Positions 1-8,908 of a stretch of DNA of 64,000 nucleotides are shown one piece after another. The position numbers were made by a program, and so were the translations under genes. Location: NCBI GenBank assembly GCA_963715995.1, contig OY970283.1, forward strand, positions 3,224,001-3,288,000, read 5' to 3'. The notes beneath the pieces are model-generated. The model ran no database searches, was not told where the DNA came from, and saw nothing but the letters and a program-made list of their open reading frames with translations. The DNA comes from DATBDN01 sp963715995 (GTDB lineage: Bacteria > Actinomycetota > Thermoleophilia > Solirubrobacterales > Thermoleophilaceae). Position 1 is the stretch's first letter; each line of letters begins with the position of its first letter.

Positions 1-1019
1 ATGCCGGCCGCGAGCAGCTCGATGGCGCGCAGGATCTCGCCCTGGCTCAGGCGCGCTGCCTGCGCCGACAGGCGGTCAGTGTTCTCGGCCGTGACGGCGA
101 ACGACTCGGGCACCTCGCCAAGCGTCTGCACCACGAACAGGTGGCGCAGGTGGGCGGCCAGGTCGCGCATGAACTGCACGTAGTCGCGCCCCGAGTCCGC
201 CAGCCGCTGCACGGTGGTGAGCGCCGCCTTCGCGTCGCGCTCCGCGATCGCCTCGGCGGCGTCCAGGATCAGCTCGGCGTCGGCGACTCCGAGCACCTCC
301 AGCACGTCCTCGAGCTTCACGTCCTTGCCGCCGTAGGTGACGAGCTGCTCCAGATGCCCGAGCGCGTCGCGGAAGGATCCCGTGGCGGCGCGGGCGATCA
401 TGTGGACGGCGGGAACGGGGATCGTGATCCCCTCCTCGGCGGCGACCCGCTGGAGCACGCTCGACACCTGCTCGAGCGACGGGCGGTGGAAATCGAAGCG
501 GTGGCAGCGGTCGACGATCGTGGCCGGCACCTTGTGGGCCTCGGTGGTCGCCAGCACGAACACCGCGTGCTCGGGCGGCTCCTCGAGCGTCTTCAGGAAG
601 GCGTTCCACGCCGCTGTCGAGAGCATGTGCGCCTCGTCGAGGATGAACACGCGGCTGCGCCCGCTCATCGGGGCGAGCGCGACGTTCTCGCGCAGCGAGC
701 GGATGTCGTCGACCGAGTTGTTCGACGCGGCGTCCATCTCGATGACGTCGAGCGAGTTGCCGACCATGATCGCCTGACAGGCCGGGTCGGCCGGGTCGAA
801 GTCCACCCGCGGGCCGTCGCTGGCGTTCAGCGCGCAGGCCAGCAGCTTGGCCATCGACGTCTTGCCGGTGCCCCTCGAACCCACGAACAGATAGGCGTGA
901 TGCACCTTCTCGAGCTCGATCGCGTTGCGCAGCGTGCGGACGATGTGCTCCTGGCCGACCACCTGGTCGAAGCTGCGCGGGCGATGGCGGCGGTACAGGG
1001 AGAGCACGGGAGGAGCCAT
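1..1019 (-). CDS. dnaX: DNA polymerase III subunit gamma/tau, N-terminal part (runs off the window)
   Basis: Clamp-loader ATPase of the replicative polymerase, acting in the cytoplasm at the fork. The first 339 residues are visible; the C-terminus lies beyond the left edge. Seen: an N-terminus LYRRHRPRSFDQVVGQ typical of DnaX, Walker A GSRGTGKT at about 47-54, a Walker B FILDEAH, and a sensor-type LATTE. The start ATG at 1019 gives the canonical N-terminus. Oddity: the zinc-binding insert after Walker A normally has four cysteines, but here the stretch between LACALN and the MDAASN segment keeps essentially one (PACQAI). The SRP RNA gene lies upstream on the same strand, with an opposing membrane-protein gene between them. 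The identification is secure. Confidence 0.95.
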   Translation of the reverse strand, partial: MAPPVLSLYRRHRPRSFDQVVGQEHIVRTLRNAIELEKVHHAYLFVGSRGTGKTSMAKLLACALNASDGPRVDFDPADPACQAIMVGNSLDVIEMDAASNNSVDDIRSLRENVALAPMSGRSRVFILDEAHMLSTAAWNAFLKTLEEPPEHAVFVLATTEAHKVPATIVDRCHRFDFHRPSLEQVSSVLQRVAAEEGITIPVPAVHMIARAATGSFRDALGHLEQLVTYGGKDVKLEDVLEVLGVADAELILDAAEAIAERDAKAALTTVQRLADSGRDYVQFMRDLAAHLRHLFVVQTLGEVPESFAVTAENTDRLSAQAARLSQGEILRAIELLAAG

Positions 1020-1062
1020 CCTAGCCCGGCATCCCGATCCATTGCCGGGTAGCTTGCGGGCC

Positions 1063-2448
1063 ATGATCCGGGCGCGCCGAGGGCTGGCGAACTGGCTGGC
1101 CGCGGCCCTCATCGGGGTGCTCGTGTTCGCCTGGTTCGGCCACGCGTTCCTGAACTACGACACCTTCTACGCCGTCGTCTGGGGCGGCGACCTGACCCAC
1201 GGGCGCACGCCTCAGTACAGCGTTCCGGTGGCTCCAACGCCACATCCGCTGGCCGAGCTCGTTGGGATCTTGCTGGCCCCGTTCGGGGCCGGGGCCGAGG
1301 ACCTGATGCTGGCGATCGGCCTGCTCGCGCTCGGCATGCTCGTGGTCGGGCTGTTCCGGCTCGGCCAGGAGCTGTTCGGTGTCTGGGCCGGCCTCCTGGC
1401 GGCGGCGATCATCGCCACCCGTGTGCCGATCCTCAACTACGGCATCCGCGGCTACGTGGACCTGCCGACCGCCGCGTTCGTGGTCTGGGCCGCGGTGCTC
1501 GAGGTCCGCACGCCGCGGCGCGGTGCGCCGGTGCTCGTGCTGCTGGGCCTTGCCGGGCTGCTGCGGCCCGAGGCATGGCTCTACGCGGGCGCGTACTACG
1601 TGTGGCTCGGGATGCCGCGGCGGCTGGCGTTGCTGGCGGCGGCTGCGCCGCTCGTGTGGCTGGGCTCGGACCTGCTGATCACGGGCAACCCGCTGCACTC
1701 GCTCACCGGGACCCACGACCTGGCCGCGCAGCTGGGCCGCAAGACGGGCCTGACCGCGCTTCCAAGCGTCGCCCCGCGCCGCCTCGGCGAGATCCTGCGC
1801 CTGCCGGAGCTGATCGCCGCCGTCGCGGGCCTCGTGTTCACGCTGCGCTGGGCGCGGTCGCGTGCGCGGGTGCCGCTGGCGATCGCACTGCTGAACGGGG
1901 TCGCGTACGCCGCCTTCGCGGTCGCCCGCCTCCCGCTGCTCGGCCGCTACCTGTTCGTGGGCGCGGCCATGCTCGCGGTGTTCGCGGGCGCCGGCGCGCT
2001 CGGCTGGCTGGCCGAGGCCGAGGGCTCGCCGGCCCGGCGGCTGTGGCGGCCCGTCGGCATCGCGGCGCTGCTTGCGATCGTCGCCTTCTTCCCGCTCCAG
2101 CAGGTCGACCGGCTGAAGGTGCTGAAGGCCGACATCGCGCGCCGCGACCGCGTCCAGGCGGACCTGAAGGACCTGGTGCGAGCGCCGTCGGTGTCTGCTT
2201 CCTTGCGCGCGTGCCCGCGTATATACGTGCCGAGCCATCGGCTGGTGCCGCTGATCTCGCTCTGGGCTGACGTGCGCGCACAGCGGATCGTCACGGTGGC
2301 GCACCCGGGATCGCGCTGCGTGGTCTACCCGGCCACGGTCGCGGTGGCGGAGCTTGCGGTGCTCGACCCGAACGAGCCCGGGGCATCCCTGGTGCGCTAC
2401 ACGGGGCCGGTGGCGGCGCGCAACCGCTCGTGGGTCTTCTCGGGGTAG
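1063..2448 (+). CDS. Polytopic membrane protein, GT-C/dolichyl-mannosyltransferase-like
   Basis: A 461-residue integral membrane protein with about nine to ten hydrophobic segments spread through residues 15-360, then a soluble C-terminal domain of about 100 residues. The first extracytoplasmic loop carries acidic residues (NYDTFY and GGDL), as in GT-C fold glycosyltransferases that use polyprenyl-linked sugars. The exact substrate cannot be read from the sequence. The start ATG at 1063 is chosen because the N-terminus then begins directly with a positively charged stretch before the first TM helix; upstream in-frame codons would run over the dnaX start region. It is divergent from dnaX, with only 43 bp between the start codons, and is followed by a strong hairpin terminator. 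It could equally be annotated as a conserved membrane protein of unknown function. Confidence 0.75.
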   Translation: MIRARRGLANWLAAALIGVLVFAWFGHAFLNYDTFYAVVWGGDLTHGRTPQYSVPVAPTPHPLAELVGILLAPFGAGAEDLMLAIGLLALGMLVVGLFRLGQELFGVWAGLLAAAIIATRVPILNYGIRGYVDLPTAAFVVWAAVLEVRTPRRGAPVLVLLGLAGLLRPEAWLYAGAYYVWLGMPRRLALLAAAAPLVWLGSDLLITGNPLHSLTGTHDLAAQLGRKTGLTALPSVAPRRLGEILRLPELIAAVAGLVFTLRWARSRARVPLAIALLNGVAYAAFAVARLPLLGRYLFVGAAMLAVFAGAGALGWLAEAEGSPARRLWRPVGIAALLAIVAFFPLQQVDRLKVLKADIARRDRVQADLKDLVRAPSVSASLRACPRIYVPSHRLVPLISLWADVRAQRIVTVAHPGSRCVVYPATVAVAELAVLDPNEPGASLVRYTGPVAARNRSWVFSG

Positions 2449-2464
2449 GTGCCCCAGAACCGAA

Positions 2465-2496
2465 AGAGCCGGGCGGCCTCTCGGTCGCCCGGCTCT
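2465..2496. terminator. Hairpin terminator after the membrane protein
   Basis: A perfect 11-bp stem (AGAGCCGGGCG at 2465-2475 with its complement at 2486-2496) and a 10-nt loop, followed by CTCT. It begins 17 bp after the stop codon of the upstream gene. It lies between that gene and the 3' end of the oppositely oriented SRP RNA, so it may stop transcription from both sides. Confidence 0.7.
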
Positions 2497-2620
2497 CTCT
2501 GGACTCACTCTTGAGGAGGAGGACCGTTCCGGGGGGGGTAGGTCCTCTGTCTTGGACTCAGGCTTCAGCTTGCCCCCCGTCCCTAAGAGCCGGCTCACAG
2601 CTACATAAGAGTTTTGTGAG

Positions 2621-2896
2621 TGGACCGTGCACCCGGCGTCGAAGTCGGTTCCCGGGCGTTCCCGCCGCCCCCGGGCTCCGGTCAGGCTCACCCGTGGCGC
2701 CTGATCGCGACTGCTTAAGGCTGCTTCCTCCCGGATCTGACCTGGTTCACAGACGATCAACGCACGGGACCTGACCATCAGCGCCCGCAAACGGCGTACT
2801 GGCCCCGAGAGCCGAACCCCTCAGCCTGGAATTCAGCCCCGCTAGAGCGGATTGCGGGTGCAGGGCACCGCTACCTCCCCGCCTAGCACGGTCCGC
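2621..2896 (-). ncRNA. ffs: Large-type signal recognition particle RNA
   Basis: Read on the minus strand. The 5' Alu-type domain contains GTGCTAGGCGGGGAGGTAGC near 2870-2890 and the conserved segment GCAATCCGCTCTAGCGGGG near 2836-2855. The SRP54-binding helix 8 motif is clear: CCAGGTCAGATCCGGGAGG followed by AAGCAGCC at about 2717-2746. The 5' end GGACCGTGC pairs with the 3' end GTGCACGGTCC at 2621-2631, closing a molecule of about 275 nt. This is the Bacillus-like large SRP RNA and not the short 4.5S form. With Ffh it targets nascent membrane proteins. The ends are placed by base pairing and are accurate to a few bases. Confidence 0.93.
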
Positions 2897-3000
2897 TGCC
2901 AAGGCTAGCGCCGCTCCAGCCGGGCCGCCGAGCGCCTTCAGACGTAGGTCTGACGGATCGCTTACGAGGCACTTAGGTAGTCCCTCCTACCTTTAAGGAC

Positions 3001-4245
3001 GTGAAGGGACCACGTCATCTCTGGACAGGCGACTGGCGCAATGCCTCGCACGAAAACGAAGAAGCTCTCGCCGAGCACGAGCCGCTGCGGGCGCCGACGG
3101 AGGATCCGCTCGCGGAGCCAGCTTCCACGACGCAGCTCGGCGCCGACGAGGAGCCCGGCCGCCGCGGCCGTCTTCGCAGCGCGCCGTTCGCGATCGGCCT
3201 GGTCATCGCGATCCTCGCGGCCGCCGGCATCTTCGCCAACTCGCTGATCGGCGGTGGCGACGACAGCAGCTCGAACACGCAGAGCGCCAAGGCGCCCGAC
3301 GCGCTGCCGGCCGTCAGTGCCAAGCCGCTCAAGCCGCGCAAGGGCCAGACGGTGGCGGGCGCGATCTACGACGCCGCGAGCCCGGCTGTGGTCTCGATCC
3401 GCACCACCGAGGGCTCCGGCACCGGCTTCCTCGTCGACTCCGACGGCACCGTCGTGACCAACGACCACGTGGTCGGCTCGAGTAAGCGCGTGGTGGTCCG
3501 CTTCGGGCGCGACGGTGGAGTGATCGACGCCGATGTGCTGGGCACCGACCCCTCCAGCGACCTCGCCGTCATCACGATCCCCAAGCGCTCGATCCCGAAG
3601 GGCGTCAAGCCGCTCCAGTTCGCCGACTCGCGCAACGCACGTGTGGGTGACATGGTGCTCGCGATCGGCAACCCGTTCGACCTCGACCGCACGGCCACCG
3701 AAGGCATCGTCTCCGCGCTCGGCCGCGACATCGAGGCACCGAACCACTACACGATCAACAACGTGATCCAGACCGACGCCCCGATCAACCCGGGCAACTC
3801 GGGCGGGCCGCTGCTGGACGATTCCGCGCACGTGATCGGCGTGAACTCGCAGATCGCCACCTCGGGCGGATCCGAGGGCAACCTCGGAATCGGCTTCGCG
3901 GTGCCGTCCAACACCGTGCGCCAGGTGGTGCCGGTGCTCAAGAAGGGCGGCACGATCAAGCGCGCCTACTTGGGTGTCGAGACCGGTGATCCCCAGAACG
4001 GCGGCGCCGGCGCGCAGATCTCGAGCGAGATCGCCGGCGGCCCGGCGGAGCGTTCAGGCCTTCAGGTCGGCGACGTGATCAAGAGTGTCAGCGGCAAGCC
4101 GGTGACCGACGCCACGCAGCTGTCGATCCTCGTGGCGCAGAAGCAGCCGGGCGAGCGCGTGGCGGTCGCCGTCGTGCGCAACGGCGCGAAGCGCACGATC
4201 CAGGTCACGCTCGGCACGAGGCCCGCAGCCGCGTCGTCCCCGTGA
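3001..4245 (+). CDS. HtrA/DegP-type membrane-anchored serine protease with PDZ domain
   Basis: Envelope quality-control protease of 414 residues. A charged cytoplasmic segment of about 60 residues precedes one TM helix (about 62-84), then a trypsin-like domain with catalytic His156 (TNDHVVG), Asp187 (SSDLAVI) and Ser267 (NPGNSGGP), and a C-terminal PDZ domain (about 310-405). This is the actinobacterial HtrA layout. The GTG at 3001 is the first usable start; the AAGGA next to it is too close to be a good ribosome site, so the start is not certain. The stop overlaps the GTG start of the following VWA gene by 4 bp, which implies co-translation with the downstream Bat-type operon. Confidence 0.92.
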   Translation: MKGPRHLWTGDWRNASHENEEALAEHEPLRAPTEDPLAEPASTTQLGADEEPGRRGRLRSAPFAIGLVIAILAAAGIFANSLIGGGDDSSSNTQSAKAPDALPAVSAKPLKPRKGQTVAGAIYDAASPAVVSIRTTEGSGTGFLVDSDGTVVTNDHVVGSSKRVVVRFGRDGGVIDADVLGTDPSSDLAVITIPKRSIPKGVKPLQFADSRNARVGDMVLAIGNPFDLDRTATEGIVSALGRDIEAPNHYTINNVIQTDAPINPGNSGGPLLDDSAHVIGVNSQIATSGGSEGNLGIGFAVPSNTVRQVVPVLKKGGTIKRAYLGVETGDPQNGGAGAQISSEIAGGPAERSGLQVGDVIKSVSGKPVTDATQLSILVAQKQPGERVAVAVVRNGAKRTIQVTLGTRPAAASSP

Positions 4246-5216
4246 GCTTCGGCGCTCCCTACGTGCTGCTGGCGCTGCTGGCGCTGCCCGTGCTCGTCGG
4301 GCTGTACGTGGGCGAGCAGCAGCGGCGGCGGCTCGCGGCCCAGGCGTTCGCGGTCGAGCGGATGCAGCCGTCGGTCGCGCCGCGGCGGCCGCGCTGGCGC
4401 CGCCACCTGCCGCAGGTGGCGTTCCTGCTCGCGGCCATCGTCCTGATCGCCGCCGCCGCGAAGCCGCAGCGCACGATCGCCACCCCGATCGATCGCGCCT
4501 CGATCATGCTCGCCACCGACGTGTCGGGCTCGATGGCGGCGACCGACGTTGCGCCGAACCGGCTCGTCGCCGCCAAGCAGGCCGCGCGCGCGTTCCTCGA
4601 CAAGGTGCCCGCGCGCGTGAACGTGGGGATCATGGCGTTCAACCAGACGCCCACCGTGCTGGCCAGCCCGTCGACCGATCGCAACGCCGCGCGCGACGCG
4701 ATCGCGAAGATGGAGCCGAGCGGCGGCACCGCCAGCGGCGAGGCGATCGCCACGTCGCTGACCGCCCTGCGCATCAACCCGGCGTCGTCCGGCGGCGACC
4801 CGAGCGCGCAGGCGCCACCCGCCGCGATCGTGCTGCTCACAGACGGCAAGTCCACCAGCGGGCGCAACGCCATCCTGCAGGCGCAGACGGCGGCCAAGGC
4901 CGGGGTCAAGGTCTACACAGTCGCCCTCGGCACGGCCGGCGGGAAGATCACCGTGAAGCGAAAGGACGGCACAAGCGTGACCAAGCCCGTCCCGCCCGAT
5001 CCGCAGGCGCTCCAGCAGATCGCGCAGGCCGGCGGCGGCGAGAGCTTCACGGCACAGACGACCGATCGCCTGAGCGATGTCTACACGAAGCTCGGCTCAC
5101 AACTTGGACACAAGCGCACCAAGCGCGAGATCACCTCGGCATTCGCGGGCGGAGGGCTCGCGTTGCTCCTGCTCGGCGGCGTCATGTCGCTTGGATGGTT
5201 CGGGCGACTTGCCTGA
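4242..5216 (+). CDS. BatA-like membrane protein with von Willebrand A domain
   Basis: A 324-residue protein: a BatA-type N-terminal membrane region with two TM helices (about 5-24 and 57-74), a VWA domain with the metal-site motif DVSGS (Asp93, Ser95, Ser97), and a C-terminal TM helix near 300-320. Proteins of this family act with a MoxR ATPase and a DUF58 protein on the membrane, probably in metal-dependent assembly or stress functions; the substrate is unknown. The GTG start overlaps the stop of the HtrA gene. The second VWA gene at 7167 has the same layout, so the two are likely paralogues forming a heteromeric complex. Confidence 0.88.
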   Translation: MSFGAPYVLLALLALPVLVGLYVGEQQRRRLAAQAFAVERMQPSVAPRRPRWRRHLPQVAFLLAAIVLIAAAAKPQRTIATPIDRASIMLATDVSGSMAATDVAPNRLVAAKQAARAFLDKVPARVNVGIMAFNQTPTVLASPSTDRNAARDAIAKMEPSGGTASGEAIATSLTALRINPASSGGDPSAQAPPAAIVLLTDGKSTSGRNAILQAQTAAKAGVKVYTVALGTAGGKITVKRKDGTSVTKPVPPDPQALQQIAQAGGGESFTAQTTDRLSDVYTKLGSQLGHKRTKREITSAFAGGGLALLLLGGVMSLGWFGRLA

Positions 5217-5233
5217 CGCACGAAAGGAACACG

Positions 5234-6265
5234 ATGCATTCTGAATACAGAGACAGCGGCGACGACAGCTTCAGGTCCACGCGCGAGGAGGCACGGCGCG
5301 GGCTGGAGGAAGCGCTCTACGAGGTCAAGCGCGTGATCGTCGGCCAGGACGCGATGCTCGAGCGGATGGTCGTGGCGCTGCTCGCGGGTGGCCACGTGCT
5401 GCTGGAGGGCGTGCCAGGCCTGGCGAAGACGCTGACCGTGAAGACGCTCGCCGATGTGCTCGGCGGCTCGTTCAAGCGGATCCAGTTCACGCCGGACCTG
5501 GTGCCGGCCGACCTGGTCGGCACGCGCATCTACCGCCCCGACTCGGGTCGCTTCGACATCGAGCTCGGCCCGGTGTTCGGCAACTTCCTGCTGGCCGACG
5601 AGATCAACCGCGCCCCCGCGAAGGTGCAGTCGGCACTGCTAGAGGTGATGCAGGAGCAGCAGGTCACGATCGGCGGCGAGACGTTCCCCACCCCGCGCCC
5701 GTTCCTCGTGATGGCCACGCAGAACCCGATCGAGTCCGAGGGCACCTACCCGCTGCCCGAGGCGCAGATCGACCGCTTCCTGATGAAGGTGCTCGTGGAC
5801 TATCCCTCCACCGGCGAGGAGGCGGCGGTGGTCGGGCGCTCGCTCGAGGCGTTCCCCGACGTGCGCGAGCGACTGTCGCTCGAGAACCTCGCCCGCTACG
5901 CGGAGGCGACGCACTCGGTGCAGGTGGACCGCGGCGTGATCGGCTACGCCGTCGCGCTCGCGGACGCAACGCGCAAGCCGGGCGACTACGGACTCGAGGA
6001 CCTCGAGCCCTACATCGCCTACGGCGCCTCGCCGCGCGGGCCGATCGGGCTCGTGCAGTCGGCGCGCGCGCTCGCGATGTTGCGCGGTCGCGCGCGGGTG
6101 ACGATCGCGGACGTGCGCGACCTCGCGCTCGACGTGCTGCGCCACCGCATCGTCCTGTCCTACGACGGGCTGAGCGAGGGCATCCTGGTCGACGACCTGC
6201 TCGAGCGCGTGCTCGGCGCGGTGCCGCGGCCCGAGTCGCTCTACGACGACGCCGAGGCTGCGTGA
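5234..6265 (+). CDS. MoxR family AAA+ ATPase
   Basis: A 343-residue AAA+ chaperone-like ATPase. Walker A is GVPGLAKT at 59-66 and Walker B is LLADEINR; the MoxR signature around the latter and the QNPIE sensor region are clear. The start at 5234 is supported by GAAAGGA at 5222-5228 with a 5-nt gap. An ATG at 5195 lies inside the previous gene and has no ribosome site. The gene sits in the standard order VWA-MoxR-DUF58-VWA, and its 3' end overlaps the start of the DUF58 gene. The family probably remodels its VWA partners using ATP; the client in this organism is unknown. Confidence 0.93.
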   Translation: MHSEYRDSGDDSFRSTREEARRGLEEALYEVKRVIVGQDAMLERMVVALLAGGHVLLEGVPGLAKTLTVKTLADVLGGSFKRIQFTPDLVPADLVGTRIYRPDSGRFDIELGPVFGNFLLADEINRAPAKVQSALLEVMQEQQVTIGGETFPTPRPFLVMATQNPIESEGTYPLPEAQIDRFLMKVLVDYPSTGEEAAVVGRSLEAFPDVRERLSLENLARYAEATHSVQVDRGVIGYAVALADATRKPGDYGLEDLEPYIAYGASPRGPIGLVQSARALAMLRGRARVTIADVRDLALDVLRHRIVLSYDGLSEGILVDDLLERVLGAVPRPESLYDDAEAA

Positions 6266-7170
6266 CCCAGGCTCGCCTACGGATCCCGGACGCCCGTCAG
6301 GGGCCGGGGCGCATTCCGCGCAACGTCATCGACAAGCTCGATCTCGTGGTTGCGCGGCGCACGCGCGGCGTGCTGCCGGGCGACCGGCTCGCGGCCGGCG
6401 TGGGGCGCGGCACCGAGCTTGCGCAGCTGCGTCCATACGAGGTCGGCGACGACGTGCGCTGGATCGACCCGTCGGCGACCGCGCGGATGGGCGAGCCGTA
6501 CGTGCGCCTGCACGTGCCCGAGCGCACCCTCACCACGTGGCTGGTCGTCGATCGCTCGCCGTCGATGGCGTTCGGCACCACCAAGCGGCTGAAGAGCGAC
6601 GTCGCCGACGGCGCTGCCATCGTCATCTCGCGGCTGGCCGTCAGGCGCGCGGGGCGCGTGGCCCTGTGCACGTTCGGCGCCGGCGAGCCGCGGCTGATGC
6701 CGCCGCGCGCGTCGAAGCCCGGCACCGTTGCGGTCCGGCGCGCGCTCGCGGGCGGCGTCGCCTCCGACGGCGCGGCGGACGACCACGGCCTCGCGCGCGC
6801 GCTCGTCAAGCTCGGGCGTGTCGCCACGCAGCCGGGCCTGGTCGTCGTCATCTCCGACTTCCGCGGGCAGGAGGACTGGATCCGCCCGCTTGGCGCGATC
6901 GCCGCGCACCACTCGCTGTTCGCGATCGAGGTGCGCGACCCGCGCGAGACGCGCCTGCCGAACGTGGGTCACCTCGCGCTGGTCGACCCCGAGACCGGGC
7001 AGCTCGTGCAGGTCGACACCTCGCGCCGGCCGGTCCGCGAGCGCTTTGCGGCAATCGAGGCAGAGGGCCGCGCGCGCGTGGCCGGCGAGCTGCGGCGGCT
7101 GGCGGTCGAGCACGTCGTTCTGTCGACCGGCGGCGACTGGCTGAAGGAACTGGGGCGGCGCCTGTCTTGA
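6262..7170 (+). CDS. DUF58 domain protein of the MoxR/Bat operon
   Basis: A 302-residue soluble protein with the DUF58 core (RPYEVGDDVRWIDPSATARM, about 54-73), which in this family precedes a degenerate VWA-like domain (VVDRSPSM, then VVISDFR). It is the usual partner of MoxR and probably the adaptor to the membrane VWA proteins. The GTG start at 6262 overlaps the MoxR stop, and its own stop (7168-7170) overlaps the TTG start of the next gene. Its exact biochemical function is not known for the family. Confidence 0.9.
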   Translation: MTQARLRIPDARQGPGRIPRNVIDKLDLVVARRTRGVLPGDRLAAGVGRGTELAQLRPYEVGDDVRWIDPSATARMGEPYVRLHVPERTLTTWLVVDRSPSMAFGTTKRLKSDVADGAAIVISRLAVRRAGRVALCTFGAGEPRLMPPRASKPGTVAVRRALAGGVASDGAADDHGLARALVKLGRVATQPGLVVVISDFRGQEDWIRPLGAIAAHHSLFAIEVRDPRETRLPNVGHLALVDPETGQLVQVDTSRRPVRERFAAIEAEGRARVAGELRRLAVEHVVLSTGGDWLKELGRRLS

Positions 7171-8123
7171 GCTTCAAGGAGCCCCTGTATCTGCTCGGCC
7201 TCCTGCTCGTGCCGTTCGCGGCCGCGGCCTGGGTCGCGCGGCGACAGCACGTCCGCCGTTACGCAATCCGCTTCCCGGCGACGGCGTCGGCCGCGCTCGC
7301 CGTAGGGCGAGTGCCGACCTGGCGCCCGTTCGTGCCGATGACGCTGCTGCTGGCGTCGCTCGCCGCCCTGGTCGTGGCGCTCGCGCGGCCCGAGCACAGC
7401 GTGGCCGTGCCGATCGAGCGCGCCACGATCATGCTCGTCACCGACCATTCGCGCTCGATGGAGGCCGACGACGTGGCGCCCGACCGCCTGGCGGCTGCGC
7501 AGAAGGCCGCGGACACGTTCCTCAAGCAGGTGCCGCGCAAGGTGCGCGTGGGGATCGTGGCCTACTCGACTGCCCCCGACGCCGTGCAGCCGCCGACCAC
7601 CGACCGCGATCCGGTGCGCCAAATCGTCGACGCGCAGTTCCCCGACGGGGCGACGGCAACCGGCGACGCGCTCTCGATCGCGCTCAACTCGATCACGCAG
7701 GACACGGGCGCGGGCACCGGCGGCAAGCAGCCGCCGTCGGCGATCGTGCTGCTCTCGGACGGCAAGACCACCACCGGCCGCGATCCGGTCAGCGTCGCCC
7801 AGGCGGCCGGGCAGGCGAAGGTGCCGATCTACACGGTCGCCCTGGGAACCGAGGACGGCGTCGTCACAGGCCCCGGCTTCGGCGGCTACGTGCCCGTGCC
7901 GCCGGATCCCGACACGCTCAGCTCGATAGCGCAGGAGTCGGGCGGCCAGGCGTTCACGGCCGAGGATTCCGGGCGGCTCAACGACATCTACAAGAGCCTC
8001 GGCTCGAAGCTCGGCTCGAAGAAGAAGAAGAAGGAGACGACCGCCGCCTTCGCGCTCGGCGGCCTGCTGCTGCTGCTCGGCGCCGCCGTCAGCTCAGCGC
8101 GCTTCGCGCCCGCGCTGCCATAG
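7167..8123 (+). CDS. Second BatA/BatB-like VWA membrane protein
   Basis: A 318-residue paralogue of the VWA protein at 4242: two N-terminal TM helices (about 6-23 and 54-73), a VWA domain with metal motif DHSRS (Asp93, Ser95, Ser97, so the DxSxS pattern is kept), a short lysine run, and a C-terminal TM helix. The start is TTG at 7167, which overlaps the preceding stop and gives a first residue pattern (MSFKEPLYLL) matching the other paralogue (MSFGAPYVLL). The 3' end overlaps by 30 bp the convergent HIRAN gene. It closes the operon that begins with HtrA. Confidence 0.87.
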   Translation: MSFKEPLYLLGLLLVPFAAAAWVARRQHVRRYAIRFPATASAALAVGRVPTWRPFVPMTLLLASLAALVVALARPEHSVAVPIERATIMLVTDHSRSMEADDVAPDRLAAAQKAADTFLKQVPRKVRVGIVAYSTAPDAVQPPTTDRDPVRQIVDAQFPDGATATGDALSIALNSITQDTGAGTGGKQPPSAIVLLSDGKTTTGRDPVSVAQAAGQAKVPIYTVALGTEDGVVTGPGFGGYVPVPPDPDTLSSIAQESGGQAFTAEDSGRLNDIYKSLGSKLGSKKKKKETTAAFALGGLLLLLGAAVSSARFAPALP

Positions 8124-8483
8124 ACCGATCTGCGCGCGTGCTTCGGTGGGGGTCGGCAGGCGAAGGAAGACGCCCAGGCCCGTGGTGCCGCCCTTGCCGG
8201 CGATCATCGCCTCGGCGCTGACCGTTGGCTCGGTGCCGACGACGTCGCGCCAGCGGGCGTTCTCCTCGCGCGCGAGGTAGCCGACGAGGTTGTCGTCGAC
8301 GTGAACCGCGATCGCGTCCGGGTCGTGCGGGTTGTCGGGCTCGGGCACCAGAGTGGCGATCACGTTCAGCCGGATCTCCTCATCCGACTCGCGGCCACTC
8401 AGCGCGAGCAGCGCGTCCTGGTAGTGCGAGGTCCCGACCACGCGCACGAGCTCGTCGCCTTCGAGGATCAGCTGGTCTGCCAT
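8094..8483 (-). CDS. HIRAN-domain protein
   Basis: A 129-residue protein, nearly all of it a HIRAN-type fold: an N-terminal VVGTSHYQDAL, then EPDNPHDPDAIAVHVDDNLVGYL, which is the typical signature (NxxDxxAxxV...vGYL). In larger proteins HIRAN recognises DNA ends or damaged DNA; stand-alone bacterial versions have no fixed function. It converges with the VWA operon, overlapping it by 30 bp at the 3' ends. The start ATG at 8483 gives a compact protein. Confidence 0.75.
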   Translation of the reverse strand: MADQLILEGDELVRVVGTSHYQDALLALSGRESDEEIRLNVIATLVPEPDNPHDPDAIAVHVDDNLVGYLAREENARWRDVVGTEPTVSAEAMIAGKGGTTGLGVFLRLPTPTEARAQIGLWQRGREAR

Positions 8484-8514
8484 CCACCGAAAGCTACGAG
8501 CTCGCGGCGTCGGG

Positions 8515-8799
8515 TCAGAAGGTCAGCGCGGCATCTCCCGCCATCACCTCGGGGGGCTTGACCTCGAGGTCGGGCAGGTTCTCGGTTATCCAGTCGCGTG
8601 CGGCCGCGACCGACTGCTCGCCGCCGCCCGCGCTGTCGTAGACGCTGACCGACATCGCGTCACCCGAGCCCGTGCGGACGAGGTAGTAGGCCTGGAAGCC
8701 GTCGATGTTCGTGATGAGCTCCTTGACGTCGCTCTCGTGCTCGACGAGCCCATCGACCAGCCCGGTGTTGCCGGCGTAGTGGCGGACCGTTACGTGCAT
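8515..8799 (-). CDS. Small antibiotic-biosynthesis-monooxygenase-like protein
   Basis: A 94-residue protein with the size and pattern of a dimeric alpha-beta barrel (ABM-like): a beta strand MHVTVRHYAG, a helix with DVKELI, GFQAYYLVRTGSGD and a later strand AMSVSVYDS. No catalytic residue can be named. The start at 8799 is backed by GAAAGGA 5 nt upstream on the minus strand. It is divergent from the gamma-glutamyltranspeptidase gene. The function is unknown and the assignment rests on fold resemblance only. Confidence 0.6.
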   Translation of the reverse strand: MHVTVRHYAGNTGLVDGLVEHESDVKELITNIDGFQAYYLVRTGSGDAMSVSVYDSAGGGEQSVAAARDWITENLPDLEVKPPEVMAGDAALTF

Positions 8800-8908
8800 C
8801 TGGTTCCTTTCGATTGCCGCGCCGATCCTCTCAGGTTCCTGGCTCTGTTGATAGCGGTCTGACAAAGAGCCCTGTTTCCAGTAACCCAAGCCGGGTAAGC
8901 GACCGGAG

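Noticed and set aside
1021..2790. A long open frame on the minus strand, antisense to the membrane protein and running into the SRP RNA
   Set aside because: Its translation is Arg/Gln/His-rich without domains; it is a frame shadow of a GC-rich gene and overlaps a structured RNA.
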